Below are positions 8,289 through 16,328 of a stretch of DNA of 53,066 bases, piece after piece. The stretch is taken from assembly GCA_014804695.1 (NCBI GenBank), contig JAAUZJ010000018.1:1-53066 (forward strand), read 5' to 3'. Origin of the DNA: Lachnospiraceae bacterium (GTDB taxonomy: Bacteria; Bacillota; Clostridia; Lachnospirales; Lachnospiraceae). The notes under the pieces are model-generated. The model did not search any database and had not been told where the DNA came from. It saw only the letters and a list, made by a program, of their open reading frames with translations. Within the stretch, counting starts at the first letter, position 1. The number at the start of each line of letters is the position of its first letter. The translations under genes were made by a program, and so were the position numbers.

Positions 8289-8684
8289 CTAGTCATGTTT
8301 TACACTTCGGTAATATGAGAAACATATAATAGCCCAAAGCCCTGGCATAACTGCATATCCGGCATTTACCTGACCATGATATATAATAACATATCCACCA
8401 CCTGTAAATGTTAGAAACGAAAAAATAATTCCCAAAATCAATGCGATTTTTTTCATTAGCGGAACCTTCTCTATAAGAATGACTTTTATTATCATGCAAA
8501 CTGTCAATAATAAAAGCGTAAATAACCCATTTATTAAAATGCTTGTATACCAAGGGGCGGATTGCATGGCATATAAACCTGGATATTTTAGAAAGTGCCA
8601 GTATTTGTATAACCCGGAACCAATGAACAGGCCGATAAAACAGCCCATAATAATGTTTAATATATGATTTACCTTTTTTCGCAT
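8289..8684 (-). CDS. Small multi-pass membrane protein, unknown function
   Basis: The 131-residue product starting MRKKVNHILN has four predicted membrane segments: IIMGCFIGLFIGSGLY, a segment around ILINGLFTLLLLTVCMIIKV, IALILGIIFSFLTF, and a last one around YAVMPGLWAIICFSYY. An ATG 12 bases upstream (8696) is in frame, but 8684 is favoured because TGAGG lies six bases before it. No catalytic motif or named family is recognised. It stands alone between tRNA-Ala and the toxin-antitoxin pair. Confidence 0.7.
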   Translation of the reverse strand: MRKKVNHILNIIMGCFIGLFIGSGLYKYWHFLKYPGLYAMQSAPWYTSILINGLFTLLLLTVCMIIKVILIEKVPLMKKIALILGIIFSFLTFTGGGYVIIYHGQVNAGYAVMPGLWAIICFSYYRSVKHD

Positions 8685-8787
8685 GGTTAACCTCATTTAA
8701 AATTATGTTTTATATAATACATTATTTAGCTGTATATTTCAAGGAAGCAATTGAAGATGAAGGTAAACAGATTTTTGTTGTGCGATG

Positions 8788-8829
8788 CACATACGATGTG
8801 TTGACGCGATACTTTTTGTATAATATAAT
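8788..8829 (+). promoter_or_regulatory. Toxin-antitoxin promoter with overlapping dyad
   Basis: TTGACG (8801-8806) and TATAAT (8824-8829) have an optimal 17-base spacer. The dyad CACAT-ACG-ATGTG (8788-8800) directly abuts the -35 box and is a candidate site for autoregulation by the antitoxin or the complex. Confidence 0.75.
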
Positions 8830-8853
8830 ATTGTAAAGGAAGGAGTTGATAAT

Positions 8854-9126
8854 ATGGCAACCACCAATATAACAATGAGAATAGATGAAGAACTGAAAGC
8901 TCAATTACAAGAACTTGTTTCTAATCTTGGAATGGATATGACCACTTTTTTTACAATATCAGCAAAACAAGCAGTAAGAGAGCAAAGGATACCATTTGCA
9001 ATTTCAATGGATATTCCGAATGCAGACACAATTAGAGCCATTGATGATGTGAGACATGGAAGGAATTTAAGTCGTGCTTTTTCTTCTGTGGAGGAGTTGA
9101 TGGAGGATTTAAATGCTGAAGATTAG
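8854..9126 (+). CDS. RelB/DinJ family antitoxin
   Basis: The 90-residue product has an N-terminal ribbon-helix-helix (NITMRIDEELKAQLQELVS) that would bind the operator as a dimer. Its acidic C-terminal part would wrap and neutralise the toxin. The motif LGMDMTTFFTISAKQ is typical of DinJ-type antitoxins. It is preceded by a consensus promoter and GGAAGGAG ribosome site, and overlaps the toxin gene by 14 bases, the usual coupled arrangement of type II systems. Confidence 0.9.
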   Translation: MATTNITMRIDEELKAQLQELVSNLGMDMTTFFTISAKQAVREQRIPFAISMDIPNADTIRAIDDVRHGRNLSRAFSSVEELMEDLNAED

Positions 9127-9385
9127 GTATCATGCATCTTTTAGGAAAGACTATAAAAGGATTGTAAAAAGAGGGTATGATGTAAAACTATTAGAAGACA
9201 TTATTAATAAATTGGCAAATGGTGAACAGTTACCGGAAAAGAATCATGATCATAATTTAAGTGGAGATTATTCTGGTTGTCGAGAATGTCATATTACACC
9301 TGATTGGCTGCTGATTTATGAAATTGATAATGGAGAATTAATACTATATTTAACAAGAACAGGAACACATAGCGATTTGTTTTAA
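9113..9385 (+). CDS. YafQ/RelE family mRNA interferase toxin
   Basis: The 90-residue product fits the YafQ family of ribosome-dependent endoribonucleases that cut mRNA and arrest translation. Residues aligning with the E. coli YafQ active site are present: His47, His60, Asp64, Trp65, His86 and Phe90 in NHDHNLSG, CHITPDWLLIYE and TRTGTHSDLF. All expected catalytic positions are kept, so the toxin is probably active. It is co-transcribed with, and follows, its antitoxin and ends at a terminator at 9463-9489. Confidence 0.92.
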   Translation: MLKIRYHASFRKDYKRIVKRGYDVKLLEDIINKLANGEQLPEKNHDHNLSGDYSGCRECHITPDWLLIYEIDNGELILYLTRTGTHSDLF

Positions 9386-9462
9386 AACAAAATAGGTAAA
9401 TGGCTAGAAAGCATTTGATAGCACAATTTCGAGTGCTTTTATTATGCGCAAAATTATGTAAT

Positions 9463-9489
9463 CAGGACGAATTAATCGTCCTGTTTTTT
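9463..9489 (+). terminator. Terminator of the toxin-antitoxin operon
   Basis: CAGGACGA (9463-9470) pairs with TCGTCCTG (9476-9483) around a five-base loop and is followed by TTTTTT. The stop codon of the converging minus-strand gene lies in the loop. Confidence 0.85.
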
Positions 9490-9642
9490 ATTAGATACGG
9501 GGTACCCATTTCCTTGTATATCTGTGGTAATATCATTGAGACGCTGTTTTTTGGAACGCTTTTCCTTCTCATTAATAATGCCGCCTTCCCAAACTCCTTT
9601 CGGGATAGTACGGATTCGTTTATCTTTATCAGCTGCCTTCAT
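9472..9642 (-). CDS. Small basic protein, 56 aa, unknown function
   Basis: On the minus strand a strong AGGAGG site lies five bases before ATG 9642 (a second ATG at 9645 is too close to it). The frame runs 56 codons: MKAADKDKRIRTIPKGVWEG, then GIINEKEKRSKKQRL, and ends SNKKQDD. The product is hydrophilic and rich in Lys/Arg, with no membrane segment. The ribosome site and the stop embedded in a shared terminator support a real gene. No family is recognised. A plus-strand frame over the same bases is considered a shadow. Confidence 0.65.
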   Translation of the reverse strand: MKAADKDKRIRTIPKGVWEGGIINEKEKRSKKQRLNDITTDIQGNGYPVSNKKQDD

Positions 9643-9660
9643 CATGCCCTCCTAAATTTT

Positions 9661-9783
9661 GATAGAATTAGTATATCCGAAAAATGGAGAAACATAAGAA
9701 AAGCTGAAAACTTAAACCGAGATGAATTATTGAAGTTTGTTTTAGAAAATGATATGATTGATTTGTCATGCATGCAAGAGTAA
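9661..9783 (+). pseudogene. Possible N-terminal remnant of a tyrosine integrase
   Basis: The plus frame ending at 9783 encodes RKAENLNRDELLKFVLENDM then IDLSCMQE. From memory, clostridial tyrosine recombinases begin with a very similar short helix pair (pattern LNKDELLKYALENGIIDLSxVQ). The fragment stops there, only 14 bases before the 3' end of tRNA-Leu, a classic integration target. No ribosome site or start fits it. It could be the scar of a lost element; the similarity is recalled, not searched. Confidence 0.35.
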
Positions 9784-9797
9784 ATTAGAATAACCAA

Positions 9798-9881
9798 TGC
9801 CGGTGATGGGACTTGAACCCATACTCCGTTACCGGAAACAGATTTTGAGTCTGCCTCGTCTGCCAATTCCGACACACCGGC
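9798..9881 (-). tRNA. tRNA-Leu (anticodon CAA)
   Basis: The minus strand folds as an 84-base class II tRNA: acceptor GCCGGTG/CACCGGC with discriminator A, a long variable arm (TTCCGGTAACGGAGT) and T-loop TTCAAGT. The anticodon loop CTCAAAA gives anticodon CAA, reading TTG. CCA is not encoded. Confidence 0.95.
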
Positions 9882-9908
9882 ATATGTAGTGTGTAACAAC
9901 CGAATAAT

Positions 9909-9937
9909 ATATTATCATAACTAAAATGAATTGGCAA
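9909..9937 (-). promoter_or_regulatory. Promoter of tRNA-Leu
   Basis: Minus-strand TTGCCA (complement of 9932-9937) and TAATAT (complement of 9909-9914) are spaced by 17 bases, with a start expected about 20 bases before the tRNA. Confidence 0.7.
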
Positions 9938-9944
9938 GTATTTT

Positions 9945-9973
9945 TTGCAAAGCTGGTAATTATGGTATATAAT
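9945..9973 (+). promoter_or_regulatory. Promoter of the zinc-finger/polA operon
   Basis: TTGCAA (9945-9950) and TATAAT (9968-9973) are separated by exactly 17 bases, about 30 bases before the first gene of the polA operon. Confidence 0.8.
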
Positions 9974-10003
9974 AGTAGGGCATAGGTAGATTTAGAGAAA
10001 GAC

Positions 10004-10342
10004 ATGAGTGTTGATATGAAGTGCAAGGATACGGAGAAAATGATCCCTGCGTTTTTACGGGATGAATTAAGCAGTAAAGAACTGAGATGTTTTATAGAGC
10101 ATATTGATTCCTGTCCGGAATGTATGGAAGAGCTTTCCATTCAGTTCCTTGTGGCGGAAGGTCTTGAACGCTTAGAGAGCGGCAATAACTTTAATCTTAA
10201 AAGTGCTCTGGCTAAGAAGATGGCGAAGGCAAGATATGATATTAAAGTTAATCTGACGCTTAAGCGCATGCTTATTTTGTTAGAAATAGCAGTATTTTTG
10301 GAAATAATAATATCGGCTGTTATTTTATATAAGTTTTTGTAG
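10004..10342 (+). CDS. Membrane-anchored zinc-finger (anti-sigma-like, zf-HC2) protein
   Basis: The 112-residue product has an N-terminal HxxxCxxC zinc-binding pattern (FIEHIDSCPECMEEL) like anti-sigma factor ZAS domains. A single C-terminal membrane helix (LLEIAVFLEIIISAVILY) would place the finger in the cytoplasm. There is no extracytoplasmic sensor domain after the helix and no sigma factor next to it, so an anti-sigma role is only suggested by the domain. ATG 10016 is an alternative start. It is the first gene of a run with polA, 16 bases upstream of it. Confidence 0.7.
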   Translation: MSVDMKCKDTEKMIPAFLRDELSSKELRCFIEHIDSCPECMEELSIQFLVAEGLERLESGNNFNLKSALAKKMAKARYDIKVNLTLKRMLILLEIAVFLEIIISAVILYKFL

Positions 10343-10358
10343 GAAGGAAAATTCTGCC

Positions 10359-13166
10359 ATGAAGATGGTTTTAATAGATGGACATAGCATATTAAACAGG
10401 GCTTTTTATGGTATCCCTATTTTGACTAATGCTAAAGGTTTTCATACGAACGCTATTTACGGCTTTTTGAATATTATGTTTAAAATTTTGGAAGAAGAGA
10501 AGCCGGATTATCTGACAGTGGCGTTTGATGTTCATGCTCCGACTTTCAGGCACAAAATCTACAGTGAATACAAGGGAACCAGAAAGCCGATGCCGGAGGA
10601 ACTTAGGGAGCAGGTGCCTATGATGAAGCAGATGCTTAAGGCAATGGGAATCCGCATAGTTGAACAGGAAGGACTTGAGGCTGATGATATCCTTGGTACT
10701 CTGGCTAACCGTGCAGAGAAAGAGGGCATGGAAGTATCATTGGTATCCGGAGACAGGGACCTTTTGCAGATTGCGTCTGAGCATATTAAAATCCGCATAC
10801 CCAAGACTAAGGGCGGTAAGACCGAGGTAGAAGATTATTATGCGGATGATGTTAAGGAAAAATATCAGGTTACGCCTAAGCAGTTTATAGATTTAAAAGC
10901 CTTGATGGGCGATACGGCGGACAATATTCCCGGAGTACCCAAGGTGGGTGAGAAGACAGCCACAGAGCTTATGGTGCAGTTTGGCTCGCTTGAGAATATA
11001 TATGAAAAAGTGGACGAGGTTGCGAAAAAGTCTGTCAGGGAATCATTGATCAATAATAAGGAGTTAGCTGATTTAAGTAAGGTACTTGCGACCATAAATA
11101 TAAATGCCGATTTTGAATTTTCGTTTGAAGAGGCGAAAATCGGAGATTTTTATACTGAGGAAGCTTATATATTATGTAAACAACTTGAGTTTAAAAATAT
11201 TTTGTCCAGATTTAAAAAGGACGCGGCAGTGTCGAATTCGCAGGCAGAGAATTTTAAGGAACTTAGGGAGCTTGCGGATGTAGAAGCGTTGTTTGAGCGT
11301 ATGGATAAGCTGTGTGGGACTAAGGAAGGCTGCGAAATCGGGCTTTCTGTTTTGCGGGATGGAAGGAGCGAGGAAGAGTTTGCGGGTATTGCGATAGCCT
11401 TTGCTGAAAACGAGGTCTTTTTTATACCGTGTCAGGGCTTTATAACCATGCAGTATTTGGCGGACAAACTTGTTAATTTGAATAAAAATAAATTATGTAA
11501 ACTTAATGTATGTGACATTAAGCAAATTTATGATATAATAACCGCAGAAGAAAAACAAGCGACGCGAAGCGGCATTTGTTTTTCTTGCGGCATTAACGAG
11601 CAAACGTCCGATGAAATCGGACAGAGAGCGCGAACGCGCGGGTTTGCGAGTTTAGAGGAGGAAAGCGCCGGAGTAGATGTAATGGCAGTTTATAAGGAGA
11701 AAAAGTATTTTGATATCCTGCTGGCCGCATATCTTTTAAATCCGATTAAAAATGACTACGACGTTGAGGCTGTTGCAAATGAATACCTGAATTTAATACT
11801 TCCTGATAGAAAGCAGGTGTGTGAGAAGTTATCTTTGGTTAAAGCTATGGAGCAAAAGCCTGGGGAATTTCTTAATTTTGCCTGTTTCCAGGCGTATGTC
11901 TGCCTTATGGCGGCGAAGACGCTTAAAGGTAAATTAGAAGAACAGGGGATGCTTTCACTTCTTTATGAGATTGAGATGCCTTTGACTAAGGTATTGTATG
12001 ATATGGAGAAGTATGGTATTATAGCACGTCAGGATGAGTTAAAGGCTTACGGTGAAGCGCTAAAAGGACGGATTGCTGAGTTAGAAAAGTCCATTTATGA
12101 TAAGGCCGGAATACAGTTCAATATTAATTCTCCCAAGCAGCTTGGGGAAATCCTTTTTGAAAAAATGGGCATTAAAGGTGCAAAGAAGACCAAGACGGGT
12201 TATTCTACAGCCGCCGATATTTTGGAGAAGCTGGCGCCGGAGTATCCGGTGATTGCGGATATATTGGAATACAGGGGGCTTACTAAGCTTAAGTCTACCT
12301 ATGCAGACGGGCTCGCCGCCTATATAGGAGAGGACAGCCGCATACATTCTACTTTTAACCAGACTATCACGGCAACAGGAAGAATCAGCTCCACCGAGCC
12401 CAATCTTCAAAACATCCCTATAAGGATGGAGCTTGGCAGGAAAATACGAAAGGTTTTCGTTCCTGAGGACGGCTATCTTTTTATGGATGCGGATTATTCG
12501 CAGATTGAGCTTAGGGTTTTGGCACATATGTCAGATGACAAACAGCTGATCGAAGCATATCAGATGGATGAGGACATTCACAGGATCACAGCTTCTAAAG
12601 TTTTTCATACTCCGTTTGAGGAAGTTACGGATCTGCAAAGAAGAAACGCCAAGGCGGTCAACTTTGGAATTGTGTACGGTATAAGCTCCTTTGGCTTAAG
12701 TCAGGATCTCAGTATTTCCAAGAAAGAGGCTGCGGAGTATATAGAACAGTATTTTGCAACATATCCGGGAATTAAGACATTCCTTGATAAGCTGGTAGAG
12801 GATGCCAAGGCGCAGGGCTATGTAACCACAATGTTTGGAAGGCGCAGACCGATTCCGGAACTGTCTTCAAGTAACTTCATGCAGCGTTCTTTTGGAGAGA
12901 GAGTAGCAATGAATTCCCCGATTCAGGGAACGGCCGCAGATATTATCAAAATTGCGATGATAAATGTATGGTCAAGAATAAAAAATGAGGGGCTGCGCTC
13001 AAGGCTGATCTTACAGGTGCATGACGAGCTGCTTATCGAGACTTATGAGCCGGAGGAAGATAAGGTAAGAGAGATTCTTACGCAGGAGATGCAAAAGGCG
13101 GCCGAGCTGTCTGTTGCGCTTGAGATAGATCTGCATACCGGTATGACTTGGTATGATGCTAAGTAG
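10359..13166 (+). CDS. polA: DNA polymerase I
   Basis: PolA performs gap filling, RNA primer removal and repair synthesis. Domains in order: 5' nuclease (residues about 1-300, with LEADDILGTLA and GDTADNIPGVPKVG), a degenerate 3'-5' exonuclease-like domain (about 310-540) lacking the DxE catalytic motif, and the polymerase domain (about 560-935). Motif A is DADYSQIELR near 708, motif B is RRNAKAVNFGIVYG near 762, and motif C is VHDELL near 887. At 935 residues it is longer than I expect for related enzymes. The excess corresponds to an insertion of about 42 residues (about 396-437) encoded by a hairpin-rich DNA segment. The insertion is in frame and lies in the non-catalytic middle domain, so activity is probably kept. 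It is followed by coaE after 24 bases. Confidence 0.97.
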   Translation: MKMVLIDGHSILNRAFYGIPILTNAKGFHTNAIYGFLNIMFKILEEEKPDYLTVAFDVHAPTFRHKIYSEYKGTRKPMPEELREQVPMMKQMLKAMGIRIVEQEGLEADDILGTLANRAEKEGMEVSLVSGDRDLLQIASEHIKIRIPKTKGGKTEVEDYYADDVKEKYQVTPKQFIDLKALMGDTADNIPGVPKVGEKTATELMVQFGSLENIYEKVDEVAKKSVRESLINNKELADLSKVLATININADFEFSFEEAKIGDFYTEEAYILCKQLEFKNILSRFKKDAAVSNSQAENFKELRELADVEALFERMDKLCGTKEGCEIGLSVLRDGRSEEEFAGIAIAFAENEVFFIPCQGFITMQYLADKLVNLNKNKLCKLNVCDIKQIYDIITAEEKQATRSGICFSCGINEQTSDEIGQRARTRGFASLEEESAGVDVMAVYKEKKYFDILLAAYLLNPIKNDYDVEAVANEYLNLILPDRKQVCEKLSLVKAMEQKPGEFLNFACFQAYVCLMAAKTLKGKLEEQGMLSLLYEIEMPLTKVLYDMEKYGIIARQDELKAYGEALKGRIAELEKSIYDKAGIQFNINSPKQLGEILFEKMGIKGAKKTKTGYSTAADILEKLAPEYPVIADILEYRGLTKLKSTYADGLAAYIGEDSRIHSTFNQTITATGRISSTEPNLQNIPIRMELGRKIRKVFVPEDGYLFMDADYSQIELRVLAHMSDDKQLIEAYQMDEDIHRITASKVFHTPFEEVTDLQRRNAKAVNFGIVYGISSFGLSQDLSISKKEAAEYIEQYFATYPGIKTFLDKLVEDAKAQGYVTTMFGRRRPIPELSSSNFMQRSFGERVAMNSPIQGTAADIIKIAMINVWSRIKNEGLRSRLILQVHDELLIETYEPEEDKVREILTQEMQKAAELSVALEIDLHTGMTWYDAK
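11548..11647 (+). repeat. Palindromic, hairpin-rich in-frame insertion inside polA
   Basis: Three hairpins follow each other. AAGAAAAACAA (11548-11558) pairs with 11576-11586. GTCCGAT (11606-11612) pairs with 11616-11622 around GAA. GCGCG (11628-11632) pairs with 11635-11639. The last two are enclosed by GCAAAC (11600-11605)/GTTTGC (11642-11647). The local composition is richer in CG than the flanks. The encoded peptide is absent, as far as I recall, from other PolA sequences; it resembles in principle the Rickettsia palindromic elements that insert in frame. Confidence 0.7.
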
Positions 13167-13190
13167 ATTAATAAGGGGTAAGTCATACGC

Positions 13191-13796
13191 ATGAGGGTAA
13201 TAGGTATTACAGGCGGTGTGGGCGCCGGGAAATCCAAGGTTTTAGAGTATCTGGAAGAAAAATATAACTGTCAGGTAATTCTTGCCGATAAGGTAGCGCA
13301 CATGTTGGAAGAAAAGGGGCAGAAGTGTTATGAAGAACTGACTGCGCTCCTTGGGGAAGAGATTCTTTCGCCTGATAAAAGTATCGATAAACAAAAGATG
13401 GCGGGGATAATTTTTGCAGACAGGGATTTACTGCATAAGGTAAATTATATAGTGCATCCTGCGGTAAAGGCCTATATAGTTAAGACGATTGAGGATAAAA
13501 GGATAGAAGGCAGACTTGATTTTCTTTTTATAGAAGCGGCGCTTTTGATAGAAGATGGATATGATGTGATCGTGGATGAGCTTTGGTATATTCACTCAGA
13601 TGTGGATGTAAGGCGTGACAGGCTAAAAAGTACAAGGGCTTATTCGGATGAAAAGATAGACGAAATCATACAAAAGCAGTTATCGGAAGAAGAATTCAGG
13701 AAGCATTGCAAAGTAATTATAGATAATAGCGGCAGTTTTAAGGCTGCATGTAAACAGATTGATGAAAAAATGGAGGAGTATCTGTGTCAGAGATGA
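13191..13796 (+). CDS. coaE: Dephospho-CoA kinase
   Basis: CoaE phosphorylates the 3'-OH of dephospho-CoA with ATP, the last step of coenzyme A synthesis. The 201-residue product has the P-loop GGVGAGKS at residues 8-15, the ADK motif (LADKVAHML) and the conserved HP element (VNYIVHPAV). The lid/anticodon-like arginine segment RRDRLKSTRAYSDE is also present. Length is normal. It lies between polA and the FtsA-like gene and overlaps the latter by 13 bases, indicating one operon. Confidence 0.95.
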   Translation: MRVIGITGGVGAGKSKVLEYLEEKYNCQVILADKVAHMLEEKGQKCYEELTALLGEEILSPDKSIDKQKMAGIIFADRDLLHKVNYIVHPAVKAYIVKTIEDKRIEGRLDFLFIEAALLIEDGYDVIVDELWYIHSDVDVRRDRLKSTRAYSDEKIDEIIQKQLSEEEFRKHCKVIIDNSGSFKAACKQIDEKMEEYLCQR

Positions 13797-16321
13797 GAAA
13801 AATGCCTGGCCAAATAGTGTTTGGTCTGGATATTGGAACCAGAAGTATTGTAGGTACGGTAGGATACCGGATTGAAGATGATTTTTATGTGGCAGCCCAG
13901 AGTATCAGGGAGCATGATACGCGAGCTATGCTTGATGGACAGATTCATGATATTAATAAGGTGGGTGAGACCATTAATGAGGTCAAGTTAGACCTTGAGA
14001 AAAAAACCGGAAGGAAGCTTAAGGATGTTTGTATAGCAGCAGCAGGGCGTGTGCTGCGCACCATGACGACAAATGTCGAATATGAAATCCAAAGCGATAA
14101 GGAAATAAGCGGAGAAGATATTTATGCGCTGGAATCTAAGGGCGTTGAGAAGGCATATAAAGAGTTTCTTGAGGGAAACGATTTAGATATAAAGTTTTAC
14201 TGCGTAGGGTATTCGGTTATACGTTATTATTTAAACCATTATGCGACAACAAGCTTAGAGGGGCATAAGGGCAGTTTTATAGGCGCTGATATTATTGCGA
14301 CCTTTTTACCGGATGATGTTGTGGAAGGCTTGTATAAGGCAGTGGAAATTGCGGGACTTGAGGTTGCTAATCTTACCTTAGAGCCTATTGCGGCGATTCA
14401 GGTAGCGATACCGCAGGAGTACCGTATGCTTAATATTGCGCTTGTGGATGTGGGCGCAGGGACATCCGATATTTCCGTTACCAAGGATGGCAGTATTGTT
14501 GCTTACGGAATGATCCCGATTGCCGGAGATGCGCTTACTGAGGTAATTGCCAAGCACTGTCTGGTGGATTTCCAGACCGCAGAGCGTATAAAATGTCAGG
14601 CAAAAGAAAAAGATTCGATTGAATATAAAGATATTATGGGGTTGACACAGGTAATTACGAAAGAGCAGCTTATCGATGTGACTGCACCTGTAATTAAAGA
14701 TATGACAAAGCAGGTGGCAGATAAGATTAAGGAGTTAAACGGCGATAAATCCGTTGGTGCGGTTTTCGTGGTCGGAGGCGGCGGCACGATGGAAGGATAT
14801 ACTGAAAGTCTGGCTAAAGAGCTTGATATTCAGGAACAGAGAGTTGCTGTGCGCGGTGAAGAGGTTATGAAGGATATAACCTTTTATGATGAGGATTCAA
14901 GAAAAGATTCTCTTATGGTTACACCGATTGGCATATGTTTAACTTTTTATGAGCAGAGCAATAATTTTATCTTTGTTTATTTTAACGAACAGAGAGTCAA
15001 GTTATATGATAATAACAAGTTAGCTGTCGTGGATGCGGCAATGCAGGCTGAGTTTGCCAATGACGGTCTTTTCCCAAGACGTGGTAAGGCGCTTAATTAT
15101 TTTGTAAACGGAAAACCCCGTATTGCAAGAGGAGAGCTTGGTGAGGCCGCAATAATCAAAGTTAATGGAAAAGAGGCTGATATCCATACGATAATTCATG
15201 CCAACGATCAGATCAATGTGGTTGAATCGACAGCTGGAGAGCCTGCAGCACTGGATATAAATCAGCTTCCGGAGTTTGGCTCTACTATGTGGGTTGAGGT
15301 CAATGAGACAAAAATTGAGCTTCCTGCATTTGCCAGTGTGAACGGAACTTTGCAGTCCGGTTATTATGGAATTCAGGAGAATGATAATATTGAATTCCTG
15401 AGTTATTATACTGTAGGCCAGATTGCAGAATTCATGGATGTGATCATAAACCAGGATATGAATATTTATGTAAACAATAAACTTGCAGATATGAATACTA
15501 AGGTTTATGAGAACTTTTCAGTTATCTGGACTATGGAAGAATTACAGTTGTCTGATAGAGATATTTACGGCAGCGGTGCGCCGGATACTTATGCAAATCT
15601 GCCGGAGGATGACGGAAGCTATGTTAAGAGTGAACCCCGTAAGAGAGAGGAGCCATCGTCTAATGTGATGGGAGATGGGAATAACTCTGAGGGAGTGAAT
15701 GTGACAGAAGTGTCAGGAAATGGAGAGACGTCTTCGGCGGAGAATAGCGCTGGGGATCAGCAGGCGGATTCGGGAGCTGGAGCTGGTGATACTGCAGGTG
15801 CGGCCGCGGGTGGAAATTCGGATACGGCATCGAGTGAGAATTCAGGTGCGGCATCGAATTCAAGAGCAGATAATACTGCGGGTAGTGGTCCAGATGCATC
15901 ATCGAATTCCGAGACAGATAATGTAGCAGGCAATGCTTCAAATGCATCATCAAATGCAGAATCTGGTAATACAACAGGCGAGAGTTCAAATACAGCATCG
16001 GATTTAGGAACAGGAAATGCAGCAGGCAATGCTCAAAATACAGCATCAAATACAGAGTCCGTTAATAAGGGATATGACACTGTCTCAGACATTGCACAAA
16101 AAAGTAACGATCCAACCTCAGTGACAGTAACGGTCAATGGTGAGGCCATTTTCTTAACAGGCAAGAGCAGTTATATTTTTGTTGATGTATTTGACCATAT
16201 TGATTTTGATTTGTCTAAGCCTCAGGGAAGCGGAATTGTCACCGAACTAAACGGCAGAAATGCACAGTACATGGAGCCGATTCACAGTGGCGATGTAATA
16301 AAAATTTATTGGAAAGATTGA
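13784..16321 (+). CDS. FtsA/PilM-like actin-fold protein with long C-terminal extension
   Basis: The N-terminal half has the actin-ATPase signatures: phosphate-1 loop FGLDIGTRSIVG (from residue 13), phosphate-2 loop VDVGAGTSDIS (near 222) and adenosine motif VFVVGGGGTMEG (near 328), with an FtsA-type insertion between them. FtsA proteins tether FtsZ to the membrane, but this one is 845 residues, about twice the usual length. After the ATPase core comes a region of short beta-rich, ubiquitin-like segments (KVNGKEADIHTI, IYVNNKLADMNT). A Ser/Asn/Gly/Ala-rich linker follows (about 620-760, with TASN, GNAAGN and ASSN motifs). A final domain (VTVTVNGEAIFLTGKSSYIF) resembles the earlier ones. I see no clear amphipathic membrane helix at the end. 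It overlaps coaE and lies 7 bases before the MBL gene. The role in division is inference. Confidence 0.8.
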   Translation: MSEMRKMPGQIVFGLDIGTRSIVGTVGYRIEDDFYVAAQSIREHDTRAMLDGQIHDINKVGETINEVKLDLEKKTGRKLKDVCIAAAGRVLRTMTTNVEYEIQSDKEISGEDIYALESKGVEKAYKEFLEGNDLDIKFYCVGYSVIRYYLNHYATTSLEGHKGSFIGADIIATFLPDDVVEGLYKAVEIAGLEVANLTLEPIAAIQVAIPQEYRMLNIALVDVGAGTSDISVTKDGSIVAYGMIPIAGDALTEVIAKHCLVDFQTAERIKCQAKEKDSIEYKDIMGLTQVITKEQLIDVTAPVIKDMTKQVADKIKELNGDKSVGAVFVVGGGGTMEGYTESLAKELDIQEQRVAVRGEEVMKDITFYDEDSRKDSLMVTPIGICLTFYEQSNNFIFVYFNEQRVKLYDNNKLAVVDAAMQAEFANDGLFPRRGKALNYFVNGKPRIARGELGEAAIIKVNGKEADIHTIIHANDQINVVESTAGEPAALDINQLPEFGSTMWVEVNETKIELPAFASVNGTLQSGYYGIQENDNIEFLSYYTVGQIAEFMDVIINQDMNIYVNNKLADMNTKVYENFSVIWTMEELQLSDRDIYGSGAPDTYANLPEDDGSYVKSEPRKREEPSSNVMGDGNNSEGVNVTEVSGNGETSSAENSAGDQQADSGAGAGDTAGAAAGGNSDTASSENSGAASNSRADNTAGSGPDASSNSETDNVAGNASNASSNAESGNTTGESSNTASDLGTGNAAGNAQNTASNTESVNKGYDTVSDIAQKSNDPTSVTVTVNGEAIFLTGKSSYIFVDVFDHIDFDLSKPQGSGIVTELNGRNAQYMEPIHSGDVIKIYWKD

Positions 16322-16328
16322 TGTACAT

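Noticed and set aside
9400..9783. Plus-strand frame of 127 codons over this whole stretch
   Set aside because: It runs antisense through a ribosome-site-led small gene and through the toxin terminator; only its last 40 codons look protein-like and are listed as an integrase remnant.
9642..9899. Minus-strand frame containing AGVSELADEADSKSVSGNG
   Set aside because: This is the familiar translation of a tRNA-Leu gene; the RNA folds perfectly at 9798-9881.
5500..10000. Intact prophage or conjugative element
   Set aside because: No capsid, terminase, relaxase or complete integrase gene is present; only small accessory genes and one possible integrase scrap.
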